Assembly (NCBI RefSeq): GCF_900302505.1
Contig: NZ_OMOJ01000002.1
Location: 496,001 to 560,000 of the forward strand
Reading direction: 5' to 3'
Length of the DNA: 64,000 nt
Source of the DNA: Pseudoprimorskyibacter insulae
Lineage (GTDB): Bacteria > Pseudomonadota > Alphaproteobacteria > Rhodobacterales > Rhodobacteraceae
In this document: positions 46,041 to 53,490 of the stretch, piece by piece
Position numbering within the stretch: position 1 is the first letter of the stretch
How the letters are laid out: each line of letters begins with the position of its first letter
The notes under the pieces: generated by a model
Told to the model about the DNA's origin: nothing
What the model saw: only the letters and a program-made list of their open reading frames with translations
Database searches by the model: none
Program-made: the position numbers and the translations under genes

Positions 46041-46821
46041 ACAGCACCCAAGCGGCGAAAGCGACTGCCGACACGGCCAGTGCCGACACCCCAAGGCCCA
46101 GCAAGGGCGCGCTGTCTGACACGCCGATCACGCCATAGCGCACGCCGTCGATCAGGTAGAACACCGGGTTGATATGGGTGATTTCATACAGAACGGGCGG
46201 CAAAGCCTCGACCGAATAGAAGGTGCCCGACAAAAAGGCCAAGGGGGTCACGATAAAGTTGGTGATCGCGGCCATCTGGTCGAACTTCTGGGCGTAGACC
46301 CCTGCGATGATCCCCAGCCCCGACAAAAAGGCCGAGCCGAGAATCACAAAGCACAGCAGCAACAACGGATGTTGCGGCACCAGACCCAGCGTCAGCATCA
46401 GCGCGACCGAAATCGCAACCGCCACCAAAAGGCCCCGCGCGATGCCACCAGCGAAATAGCCCACGACCAATTCCCCGGCAGACAGGGGCGGCATCAGCGT
46501 ATCAACGATATTGCCCTGCACCTTGGAAATCATGATCGAGGACGAGGTATTGGCAAAAGCGTTCTGAATAACCGTCATCATCAGGATGCCCGGCGCGATG
46601 AAATGCGTGAAGGGAACGCCCATCACATCGCCCCGGCGGGGGCCAATCGCGATGGAAAAGATCAGCAGGAACAACCCCGCCGTGACCAAGGGCGCCAGCA
46701 AGGTCTGCGTCCAGACCACGACAAAGCGCATGACCTCGCGCATGGCCAAGGTATAGAGGCCAAGCCAGTTTACACGCCCAAATCGGCGTGTGCCTTGCGA
46801 ATATCGTGTCTCTGCGCTCAT
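46012..46821 (-). CDS. ABC-2 type transporter permease
   Basis: 269 residues with six membrane segments. Typical ABC-2 features: an N-terminal cytoplasmic arm before the first TM (WLGLYTLAMREVMRFVVVWTQT), and the C-terminal LAFLSGTFYSVEALPPVLYEI with HINPVFYLIDGVRYG. This subfamily includes YadH/NodJ-like exporters. No ATP-binding partner gene is adjacent on either side; the ATPase must be encoded elsewhere. The ATG at 46821 has GGAG 8 nt upstream. It is divergent from gcrA. Confidence 0.88.
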   Translation of the reverse strand: MSAETRYSQGTRRFGRVNWLGLYTLAMREVMRFVVVWTQTLLAPLVTAGLFLLIFSIAIGPRRGDVMGVPFTHFIAPGILMMTVIQNAFANTSSSIMISKVQGNIVDTLMPPLSAGELVVGYFAGGIARGLLVAVAISVALMLTLGLVPQHPLLLLCFVILGSAFLSGLGIIAGVYAQKFDQMAAITNFIVTPLAFLSGTFYSVEALPPVLYEITHINPVFYLIDGVRYGVIGVSDSAPLLGLGVSALAVSAVAFAAWVLFKQGYRLKA

Positions 46822-46935
46822 TTAGATGCTCCCCGTGTCGGTGTGCCGCTTGTAACTCAGGCTTCAGTGATTAGAATAGGGGGCCACGAGAGATTTTCAG
46901 GCGGCCCCGCGCGTGTGGCCGCTTTTTGCGTAAAG

Positions 46936-46940
46936 GAATC
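46936..46940. promoter_or_regulatory. GANTC site overlapping the gcrA ribosome-binding site
   Basis: GAATC at 46936-46940 shares bases with the AAAGGA ribosome-binding site 6 nt before the gcrA ATG. Single GANTC sites can occur by chance, so relevance is uncertain. Confidence 0.35.
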
Positions 46941-46943
46941 CGC

Positions 46944-47531
46944 ATGTCCTGGACCGACGAGCGCGTTGAACTGCTGAAGAAGATGTGGGGCGAAGGCCAA
47001 TCCGCAAGCCAGATCGCCAAGGAACTGGGCGGGGTGACCCGCAACGCCGTGATCGGCAAGGTGCACCGCCTTGGCCTGTCGAACCGTACCACTGCGTCCA
47101 GCGCCAAGCCCGAAGCCAAGCCTGCCCCTGCGGCCGCGGCCCCCGCGCCGAAACCGGCAGAGCCTAAGGCCCGGCCTGAACCCAAAACCGAACCTGCGCG
47201 CGAAGCCATCAAGGAAGAGCCGGCCGCCGAGGCCAAGCCGATTCCGGCGCGCAAGCAGATTATCCCGGCGGGCCAACCCCTGCCGCCGCAGCCATCTGCC
47301 AATGAAATCAGCCCCGAAGCGTTGGCCAAGGTCAATGAGATCGAAAAGAAGGCCAAAAAGCTGACGCTGATGGAACTGACAGAACGCACCTGCAAATGGC
47401 CGGTCGGCGATCCGGCGACCCCGGATTTCTGGTTCTGCGGTCTGCCCGTCCAGCAGGGCAAACCCTATTGCGAGGCGCATGTCGGCGTGGCGTTCCAGCC
47501 GATGTCATCGCGCCGCGACCGCCGCCGCTAA
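46944..47531 (+). CDS. gcrA: Cell-cycle regulator GcrA
   Basis: 195 residues. GcrA is an alphaproteobacterial factor that binds sigma70-RNA polymerase and methylated GANTC promoters. The N-terminal helix-turn-helix is WTDERVELLKKMWGEG with RNAVIGKVHRLGLSNR; a long Ala/Pro/Lys/Glu-rich linker (about residues 52-135) follows; the C-terminal domain has ERTCKWPVGDP, FWFCGLP and KPYCEAH, the conserved sigma-binding module. The ATG at 46944 follows AAAGGA. It pairs functionally with ccrM, 15 kb away. A strong terminator follows. Confidence 0.95.
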   Translation: MSWTDERVELLKKMWGEGQSASQIAKELGGVTRNAVIGKVHRLGLSNRTTASSAKPEAKPAPAAAAPAPKPAEPKARPEPKTEPAREAIKEEPAAEAKPIPARKQIIPAGQPLPPQPSANEISPEALAKVNEIEKKAKKLTLMELTERTCKWPVGDPATPDFWFCGLPVQQGKPYCEAHVGVAFQPMSSRRDRRR

Positions 47532-47554
47532 GGCCGGTTCCCAGACAAACAAAA

Positions 47555-47578
47555 GGCGGGCATCTGGCCCGCCTTTTT
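47555..47578. terminator. Bidirectional Rho-independent terminator between gcrA and the AsmA gene
   Basis: GGCGGGC (47555-47561) and GCCCGCC (47567-47573) form a 7-bp stem with a 5-nt loop followed by TTTTT on the plus strand; the minus strand has TTTT on the other side. It serves two convergent genes. Confidence 0.92.
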
Positions 47579-47588
47579 CATTTTCAGA

Positions 47589-49535
47589 TCAGCGTTTCAG
47601 AAGTTCGAAGATCTTCTTGGTCGCCTCTTCTTCCAGTTTTTGTTTCAGAACGTCTTCGGGCTTTTGGCCCTCTTCGACCCGAATGCCCAAGGTTTCCTGC
47701 AATTTGTCGTTCACCTTGTCGCGGACTTCCGATTCGATCTTCTTTTTCTCTTCCTGGAAGTTCTGGTTGATCAGCTCTCCGGCGTCGGCGCGGATGGTGG
47801 GGCCAGACCACGGGCCCTTGATCCGCAGCGGGATGGCAAAGCCGCGCCCGTCGCGGGCTTGTGGGTCCATCGCGGTGAACAGATAGTCCAGCCGCCGGTT
47901 GCCCAGATCGATCACCCCTTCGCCCTTGGCTTTGATCCGGGGCAGGGACATGGCCAGATCCGAATTGCGGGCCACGCCGCCCGACATGGTCAAGCTGGCG
48001 TTCAGCGTGTCGAATACGGTTGTTCCACCACTGCCTGTGCCACCGCTGAACAGCTGGTCAAGATCAATGCCCGAGATCACGCCCGGACCGGCCAGAATGG
48101 TCGCATCGCCCGACAGCGACCGCATGATCGCATCGACGGATTGGCCGACGCCAAGGAACTTCAGCCGCAGATTGCCCATGCCCGAAAACCGGCTGACATC
48201 CAGCGTTTCGGTCAGCAGGGGGCGCAGCGCGACCTCGGCCACGGTCAGATCTCCGCCCACAGACAGCCCGTTGCGATTGTTGGCCACGAACTGGCCGGTG
48301 ATCTTGCCTTGATAGGCTTGCATGTCCTCAATCGTGAAGACCGCACGGGATTGGTCAATGCTGAGGACGGTCTTGGTGGCCCCAAGCGACATGCCCGGAA
48401 GTTTCAGCGCCGAGGCAGCCAGCGATAGGGTGCCGTCAATCAGCCCCAGGGCTGAGGCATCAATGGGTGCACGCGACCAACCGTCCTGCGATGCGCCGCC
48501 CGCTGCGGCCCCGCCGCTGCCCGCATCGCCGCCCAGCAGGGTGGACAGGTCCAGCGTGCCCGCGGTGATCTTGGCGGTGACATGTGGTTTGGCGGCCAGT
48601 TTGACATCGGCGTCCACTTGCAACGCGTTGGCATCCACCGTCAGGGCCACGCCGCGCAGCGCTGCCTCGCCGGTTTTGGTCAGCGTCGCATTGCCCTTGG
48701 CAGTGATCTTGCGGCCTGCGCCTTGCGGCAGGTCCAGCCCTTCGACGCCAAGTGCGGCGGCAAAGGCGGAGGTGTCGGACAGGTTCAGATCAAAGGCCCC
48801 CGCCAATTCGGGGGCGGTGCCAGCCCGGCCTTGGAACGAAGCTTTGCCGCCGCTGGTGGCCAGCGACAGAGTTACGGGGCTGACGTCGCTAGCGGCCAGC
48901 GCCAGCGGGTCTGAGATATTGGCGTCAAAGGTGATCGGCCCGGTGTAGGGGGTCAGCTTGCCTTCGATCTGGGCTGGGCCTTGCGGATCGGGCCAGTCCA
49001 GCCGCAGATCAACGGCCCGCAGCAGGATCGGTTTTTCGCCGGGCTGTTCATAGCGAATCTGGGCATCCTTCACCGCCAGCCGTTCCAGCGTGATTGCGCC
49101 GATTGAGCCTGAGGCGGCAGGGCTGTCGCTTGGTGCGCTCTGGCTGGCCTCCGCCTCGCCAAATTGCCAGTTCGCGCGACCGTCTGCCTTGGCCTCAAGC
49201 AGGATATGCGGCGCGTCGATTTCGATCGCGCGGATCAGGATTTCCTTTTGCAGCGCGGCCATCAGATCGACCTGAACCAAGGCGCGGTCGGCCTCTAGCA
49301 TGGGGCCTTTGTCCGACCAATCGGCATTGGCGATTTTCAGGTTGCGCACCTCAACCCCCGGAGCGGGCAGGATCGAAAGCGACACCTCGCCCAAGGCGAC
49401 ATCACGGCCCAATTGCCGGGTCAGTTGCGACGAGATGACAGCGCCCAGCCGGTCGGCGGGCAACATCAGAATGCCAATCACCACCAGAATTGATGTGACG
49501 ATCAGAACGCCAAACAGCTTAAACAAGAATTTCAT
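47589..49535 (-). CDS. AsmA-family protein
   Basis: 648 residues. A single N-terminal membrane anchor (about residues 5-27) is followed by a long periplasmic part. AsmA features are LGRDVALGEVSLSILPAPGVEVRNLKIAN near the N-terminus and, in the C-terminal AsmA_2-like region, RIKAKGEGVIDLGNRRLDYLF and IPLRIKGPWSGPTIRAD. The C-terminus is a Lys/Glu-rich helix. AsmA-like proteins are thought to move phospholipids between membranes or influence outer-membrane assembly. The start has GGAGG upstream. Confidence 0.88.
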   Translation of the reverse strand: MKFLFKLFGVLIVTSILVVIGILMLPADRLGAVISSQLTRQLGRDVALGEVSLSILPAPGVEVRNLKIANADWSDKGPMLEADRALVQVDLMAALQKEILIRAIEIDAPHILLEAKADGRANWQFGEAEASQSAPSDSPAASGSIGAITLERLAVKDAQIRYEQPGEKPILLRAVDLRLDWPDPQGPAQIEGKLTPYTGPITFDANISDPLALAASDVSPVTLSLATSGGKASFQGRAGTAPELAGAFDLNLSDTSAFAAALGVEGLDLPQGAGRKITAKGNATLTKTGEAALRGVALTVDANALQVDADVKLAAKPHVTAKITAGTLDLSTLLGGDAGSGGAAAGGASQDGWSRAPIDASALGLIDGTLSLAASALKLPGMSLGATKTVLSIDQSRAVFTIEDMQAYQGKITGQFVANNRNGLSVGGDLTVAEVALRPLLTETLDVSRFSGMGNLRLKFLGVGQSVDAIMRSLSGDATILAGPGVISGIDLDQLFSGGTGSGGTTVFDTLNASLTMSGGVARNSDLAMSLPRIKAKGEGVIDLGNRRLDYLFTAMDPQARDGRGFAIPLRIKGPWSGPTIRADAGELINQNFQEEKKKIESEVRDKVNDKLQETLGIRVEEGQKPEDVLKQKLEEEATKKIFELLKR

Positions 49536-49637
49536 GTGTCGCCTCCACCAAGGATACCTTGTTTTACGGTGCATTCGGGCGGGTTGGAACGCTCACTTGG
49601 GCATTTATCTGTGATCCGGCAAAGTATATGAAGCGCC

Positions 49638-51008
49638 ATGACCCAGAATCCGCCAAACCTCCGCCCTGACCTTGCCCCACGCGCCCGGATTTCCGAGACG
49701 CCCCGTTCCGGGCAGCCCACCATCGGCATGGTATCCCTTGGATGCCCCAAAGCTCTTGTCGATAGTGAACGCATCCTGACGCGGCTGCGGGCCGAAGGCT
49801 ATGGGATTTCGGCCGACTACTCGGGTGCGGATGCGGTGATCGTGAACACCTGCGGGTTTCTGGATTCGGCCAAGGCCGAAAGCCTTGAGGCGATTGGCGA
49901 AGCGCTGGCTGAAAATGGCCGGGTGATCGTGACCGGCTGTCTGGGGGCCGAGCCTGAATATATCACAGGCGCGCACCCCAAGGTTCTGGCCGTGACTGGC
50001 CCGCATCAATACGAACAGGTGCTGGACGCGGTGCATCTGGCCGTGCCGCCCGATCCCGATCCGTTCGTGGATCTGCTGCCTGCCGCCGGGATCAAGCTGA
50101 CGCCGCGCCATTTCAGCTATCTGAAGATCTCGGAAGGCTGCAATCACAAGTGTAAGTTCTGCATCATCCCCGATATGCGTGGCCGTCTGGCCTCGCGCCC
50201 GGCGCATGCGATCGTGCGCGAGGCGGAAAAGCTGGTGGAAAGCGGTGTCAAAGAACTGTTGGTCATCAGTCAGGACACCTCGGCCTATGGGGTTGACCTG
50301 AAACATGCCGAAGATCGCGGGCATCGCGCCCATATCACCGATTTGGCACGTGATCTTGGCTCGCTCGGGGCGTGGGTGCGGTTGCACTACGTCTACCCCT
50401 ATCCGCATGTGCGCCAGTTGATCCCGCTGATGGCGGATGGGTTGATCCTGCCATATTTGGATATCCCGTTCCAGCACGCCCACCCCGATACGCTCAAACG
50501 CATGGCCCGCCCGGCGGCAGCGGCCAAAACGCTGGATGAAATCGCGGCATGGCGTGCTGCCTGCCCGGACATCACCCTGCGGTCGACCTTCATCGTTGGC
50601 TACCCCGGAGAGACCGAGGCTGAGTTCCAGACATTGCTTGACTGGATGGACGAAGCGCAGCTCGATCGGGTGGGTTGTTTTCAATATGAGAATGTTGAGG
50701 GGGCCCGGTCCAATGACCTGCCCGATCACGTCCCCGCAGAGGTCAAGCAAGAGCGTTGGGACCGCTTCATGGAAAAGGCTCAGGCGATCTCTGAGGCGAA
50801 GCTGGAAGCCAAGGTCGGTAAGCGCTTGGAGGTGATCGTAGATCTGGTTGAAGACGATGCCGCCACGTGCCGGACCATGGCGGATGCGCCGGAAATCGAC
50901 GGTAACCTGTTTATCGACGAAGGGCATGAAGGCCTAAAGGCCGGCGATATCGTGACAGTCGAGGTGGATGAGGCCGGGGAATATGACCTTTGGGGGCGTT
51001 TGGTCTGA
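49638..51008 (+). CDS. rimO: Ribosomal protein S12 methylthiotransferase RimO
   Basis: 456-residue radical-SAM enzyme that methylthiolates the conserved aspartate of ribosomal protein S12. The N-domain begins [18 protein letters not shown], the RimO form of the MTTase motif. The radical-SAM motif is Cys168-x3-Cys172-x2-Cys175 in [20 protein letters not shown], and the C-terminal TRAM domain spans about 385-455. Shine-Dalgarno is weak. It is the second MTTase in this window; both belong to the UPF0004 family but act on different targets. Confidence 0.96.
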   Translation: MTQNPPNLRPDLAPRARISETPRSGQPTIGMVSLGCPKALVDSERILTRLRAEGYGISADYSGADAVIVNTCGFLDSAKAESLEAIGEALAENGRVIVTGCLGAEPEYITGAHPKVLAVTGPHQYEQVLDAVHLAVPPDPDPFVDLLPAAGIKLTPRHFSYLKISEGCNHKCKFCIIPDMRGRLASRPAHAIVREAEKLVESGVKELLVISQDTSAYGVDLKHAEDRGHRAHITDLARDLGSLGAWVRLHYVYPYPHVRQLIPLMADGLILPYLDIPFQHAHPDTLKRMARPAAAAKTLDEIAAWRAACPDITLRSTFIVGYPGETEAEFQTLLDWMDEAQLDRVGCFQYENVEGARSNDLPDHVPAEVKQERWDRFMEKAQAISEAKLEAKVGKRLEVIVDLVEDDAATCRTMADAPEIDGNLFIDEGHEGLKAGDIVTVEVDEAGEYDLWGRLV

Positions 51009-51060
51009 TTCGATTGAGTCGTCACGCCGCATCTCTGTAAAATCAAAGGATAATGCCGGA

Positions 51061-51080
51061 ACCTGTAAGTATTAACAGGG
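51061..51080 (+). promoter_or_regulatory. lux-box-like site
   Basis: ACCTGT, 8 bases, ACAGGG. The Vibrio fischeri lux box is ACCTGT, 8 bases, ACAGGT, so 11 of 12 arm bases match and the spacing is identical. If bound in the usual position near -42, transcription would start close to 51113, with a weak -10 such as CATTAT (51098-51103) or TATTTA (51101-51106). A LuxR-type gene lies 290 bp away. Confidence 0.6.
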
Positions 51081-51141
51081 TGTATGCATTGGGCTGGCAT
51101 TATTTACATGGCAGATTCACCGAATCTATACTTTTGATAGT

Positions 51142-51169
51142 GTTTACCCTTTGGCGACCTAGGGTAAAC
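51142..51169. repeat. Perfect 9-bp inverted repeat (possible operator)
   Basis: GTTTACCCT (51142-51150) and AGGGTAAAC (51161-51169) are separated by 10 bp. It would lie just inside a transcript starting from the lux box. It may be a regulator site or a leader hairpin. Confidence 0.5.
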
Positions 51170-51187
51170 TAAAGCCATCTGCTCGGT

Positions 51188-51316
51188 ATGCTTTTTAAGG
51201 CGCTCATCCGACAGTGTTTATCGGGGGCTGGGGTGATCTGCCTGTCTCGCTCTGTCTGGCCCCTAATTTCAGTATGTGGTGTTCGTCTGTCGCGACGGTC
51301 GCTGTTTTATAAATAA
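51188..51316 (+). CDS. Possible 42-residue small protein (doubtful)
   Basis: An ATG-initiated frame of 42 codons ends 12 nt before the terminator hairpin. The product begins MLFKALIRQCLSGAGVICLS and is basic and hydrophobic. There is no Shine-Dalgarno sequence before the ATG, so coding is not established; it is listed because it sits neatly between the lux box and the terminator. Confidence 0.2.
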   Translation: MLFKALIRQCLSGAGVICLSRSVWPLISVCGVRLSRRSLFYK

Positions 51317-51328
51317 TTTTAGTCTCTC

Positions 51329-51362
51329 GGGTGTCCTGTTCGCAGGGCACCCTTTTCCTTTT
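51329..51362 (+). terminator. Strong terminator of an unassigned plus-strand transcript
   Basis: GGGTG-T-CCTG, TTCG, CAGG-G-CACCC forms a stem of nine pairs with one T/G opposition, closed by a TTCG tetraloop and followed by TTTTCCTTTT. It is 320 nt beyond the rimO stop, too far to be its only terminator, and the T run is on the plus strand only, so it most likely ends a small RNA. Confidence 0.8.
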
Positions 51363-51368
51363 GGGGCG

Positions 51369-52229
51369 TCATTCTTCTGGAATGTCCGCCTCAACCAATG
51401 TTTCCGACGGCGCATCCGGGCGGTGGAACGGATCTGGCAGAATGCCAATCGACATGGCCAATGCCGCCAATTCGGCCCGCGATTGCAGACCAGTGTTTTG
51501 AAACAAGGCGTTCATGCGTTGGCGGATGGCGGACACCGATACGCCCAATCGGTCGGCAATGGCCTTGTCCTGCAGGCCCAACCCGATCAGCTCAATCAGT
51601 TCTTTTTGCTTGTCGGTGATGTGGTTGCGTTCGGTGAATTCGCGGTTGAACAGTTGGACATACCGCTGATGCGCCATAAGCGCGGCCACGTTTAGCGTCC
51701 AGCCATGTTGGTCCAGAATGGCCTGCATCCCTGCTTTGTCGTGATTGCCGATAAATGAAAGCAGCGCGGCCTGTGGCGGTGCATTCTGCCGCAATGGAAA
51801 CGAAATGCCCGCCCGCATCCCGCGATCGGCGGCCATCTTCAAAACCTCGATCCGCCGCTGCGGAAGGTGCCGGTATTCATCGGCATATTCCAGCCCGACC
51901 ATCAGCGGGGTCAGGTAGTGCATGGCATGGCTGCGGAAATAGGACCACCGCGACACATCCGGGTCGGCGTTTTGGACTTGTAGCCAGTCGGATTGATAGC
52001 TGGTGCGGATGAACAGGGTCTTCCGCCAATCCTTAAAGCTGCTGGCGGAAATGAAGTCGATGTAGGGAAGGCCGACTTCGCGCCCCAATCCGACGATCAG
52101 GGCCCAAACTTCGCGCGAATGGGTGGCGTTTTCCAGTCCGATGATAACCCGGCGCAGCAGCGCTGGCGTGTAAGTCTCGGCGGTAACGAGATCCGCCATG
52201 CCCGAACGCGGTGGGTTAGACGGTTTCAT
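51369..52229 (-). CDS. LuxR-family regulator with autoinducer-binding-type N-terminal domain
   Basis: 286 residues from ATG at 52229 (276 from an alternative ATG at 52199). Residues ~20-190 resemble the autoinducer-binding domain, including SDWLQVQNADPDVSRWSYF with the conserved Asp-Pro. The C-terminal helix-turn-helix is ITDKQKELIELIGLGLQDK then AIADRLGVSVSAIRQRM, typical of LuxR/GerE. The usual tyrosine in the W-x3-Y ligand motif is not obvious (WLQVQN), so ligand specificity is unclear. No luxI is in the window. It overlaps its upstream HTH partner by 14 nt. Confidence 0.87.
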   Translation of the reverse strand: MKPSNPPRSGMADLVTAETYTPALLRRVIIGLENATHSREVWALIVGLGREVGLPYIDFISASSFKDWRKTLFIRTSYQSDWLQVQNADPDVSRWSYFRSHAMHYLTPLMVGLEYADEYRHLPQRRIEVLKMAADRGMRAGISFPLRQNAPPQAALLSFIGNHDKAGMQAILDQHGWTLNVAALMAHQRYVQLFNREFTERNHITDKQKELIELIGLGLQDKAIADRLGVSVSAIRQRMNALFQNTGLQSRAELAALAMSIGILPDPFHRPDAPSETLVEADIPEE

Positions 52230-52674
52230 CCTCTAGGTGCAGTTTCATGTCGATCAGCACTTGTTGCAGCGCGACGGTTTCCTTGAGCAGGCGCTTGGCC
52301 TCATTCGCGGTGATGATGCCGTCTTCTATGGATTGCTGATATTCGGCCATCAATATGGCGAACCGCTGGCTTAGGGCGATCACATCGGCATTCACTCCGC
52401 CCGAAGGCTTGGAGTTGCGGCGTTCACGGTCGAAAGACAGGGTGATGCCCTTCAGTTCGGCCAGTGCAGCGGTGACATGCGGGTAAGACGAGGCCTCTTC
52501 CAGACGGGCGACGGAATCGATCGGCATAAAGCGATCCGCATGTTCGTCATGATCCGAATAATAGCGGCCCAAGGTCGCCTTGGACTTACCTGTCAGTTCA
52601 CACGCTGGCTCAATCCCTACGTCCTTGACGAGAGCCTCAGTGTGCTTTTTCAGATAACTACCAATCGTTGCCAT
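52216..52674 (-). CDS. HTH DNA-binding-like protein co-transcribed with luxR
   Basis: 152 residues. The N-terminal part (VGIEPACELTGKSKATLGRYY) looks like a helix-turn-helix, and the continuation SDHDEHADRFMPIDSVARLEE resembles phage CII-type regulatory proteins. The C-terminal half is helical, possibly a coiled coil (FAILMAEYQQSIEDGIITANEAKRL). Similar proteins occur in roseobacters as far as I recall, but I cannot name a function. An 8-bp inverted repeat lies 27-55 bp upstream of the start and may be its operator. The gene immediately precedes luxR, overlapping by 14 nt. Confidence 0.65.
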   Translation of the reverse strand: MATIGSYLKKHTEALVKDVGIEPACELTGKSKATLGRYYSDHDEHADRFMPIDSVARLEEASSYPHVTAALAELKGITLSFDRERRNSKPSGGVNADVIALSQRFAILMAEYQQSIEDGIITANEAKRLLKETVALQQVLIDMKLHLEDETV

Positions 52675-52700
52675 AACCGTCCTTGCTCAACTTAAAGCGC

Positions 52701-52729
52701 AATGGGAAATCTAGACCCTACTTCCCATT
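52701..52729. repeat. Inverted repeat upstream of the HTH-luxR operon (candidate operator)
   Basis: AATGGGAA (52701-52708) and TTCCCATT (52722-52729) are perfect complements separated by 13 bp, centred about 41 bp before the HTH start codon. The geometry suits binding by a dimeric regulator, possibly the HTH protein itself. Confidence 0.5.
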
Positions 52730-52909
52730 ACTGAATTTCCGTGCACAGTCATAGCGAATCCAGTTACCTGTTGCGAAGAAATCTCAAATTTAAAGGCGCT
52801 ACTGCGCTATTTTTGCCGCGAAATTGCATGCCCCAACGGAAATAATGTTTGAATGCGCGGGCGCGAATTTGGCTTGAAACCGGGCGCGAAGCTGCGGCAT
52901 AGGGCGGAT

Positions 52910-53488
52910 ATGGCCAAGCTGTATTTCCAGTATTCCACAATGAACGCGGGCAAATCGACCCTGCTGTTGCAGGCGTCGTATAACTACCGCGAACGTGGCA
53001 TGAACACCTATCTGATGACCGCCAATCTTGATGATCGAGCGGGCAAAGGGCGAATTGGGTCGCGCATCGGCATTGAAGCCGAGGCGACGGGGTTTGACGA
53101 TAGCACTGACCTGTTTGAGCATCTGTCAGATGTGAACGACAAAGGGCCGTTGCATTGCATCTTTATCGACGAGGCACAGTTTCTGACCAAAGATCAGGTC
53201 TGGCAACTGGCCCGCGTGGTCGATGATCTGCGCATTCCGGTCATGTGTTATGGGTTGCGCGTTGATTTCCGGGGCGACCTGTTTCCCGGCTCGGCGGCGC
53301 TGCTGGCCTTGGCCGATGAGATGCGCGAAGTGCGCACCATCTGCCATTGCGGCAAAAAGGCCACCATGGTTGTGCGCCAAGGCCCCGAAGGCAAAGCCCT
53401 GACCGAAGGCGCGCAGGTGCAGATCGGCGGGAATGAGACCTACGTCAGCCTCTGCCGCCGCCATTGGCGCGAAGCCGTCGGTCAGTAG
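52910..53488 (+). CDS. tdk: Thymidine kinase
   Basis: 192 residues of the TK1-like family; phosphorylates thymidine in pyrimidine salvage. The P-loop is MNAGKST (residues 11-17) in FQYSTMNAGKSTLLLQ. IFIDEAQF has the catalytic Glu; the lasso/zinc region is RTICHCGKKATM with further Cys in VSLCRRHW. The ATG at 52910 is chosen because it begins the conserved AKLYFQYSTMN; the frame is open to 52853. Followed after 2 nt by a BenE-type transporter. Confidence 0.94.
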   Translation: MAKLYFQYSTMNAGKSTLLLQASYNYRERGMNTYLMTANLDDRAGKGRIGSRIGIEAEATGFDDSTDLFEHLSDVNDKGPLHCIFIDEAQFLTKDQVWQLARVVDDLRIPVMCYGLRVDFRGDLFPGSAALLALADEMREVRTICHCGKKATMVVRQGPEGKALTEGAQVQIGGNETYVSLCRRHWREAVGQ

Positions 53489-53490
53489 AC

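Larger units (their letters stand above)
51009..51368. other. 360-bp gap between rimO and luxR with lux box, palindrome and terminator
   Basis: Unlike the other gaps this one is AT-richer and well structured. It holds, in order, a lux-box-like site (51061-51080), a 9-bp inverted repeat (51142-51169), a possible 42-codon frame (51188-51316) and a plus-strand terminator (51329-51362). Together these look like a small independent transcription unit running toward the luxR 3' end. Confidence 0.6.

Noticed and set aside
52766-52785. Second lux box near the HTH-luxR promoter
   Set aside because: Only one half-site (ACCTGT at 52766-52771) is present; the partner half-site at the right spacing (AATCTC) does not match.
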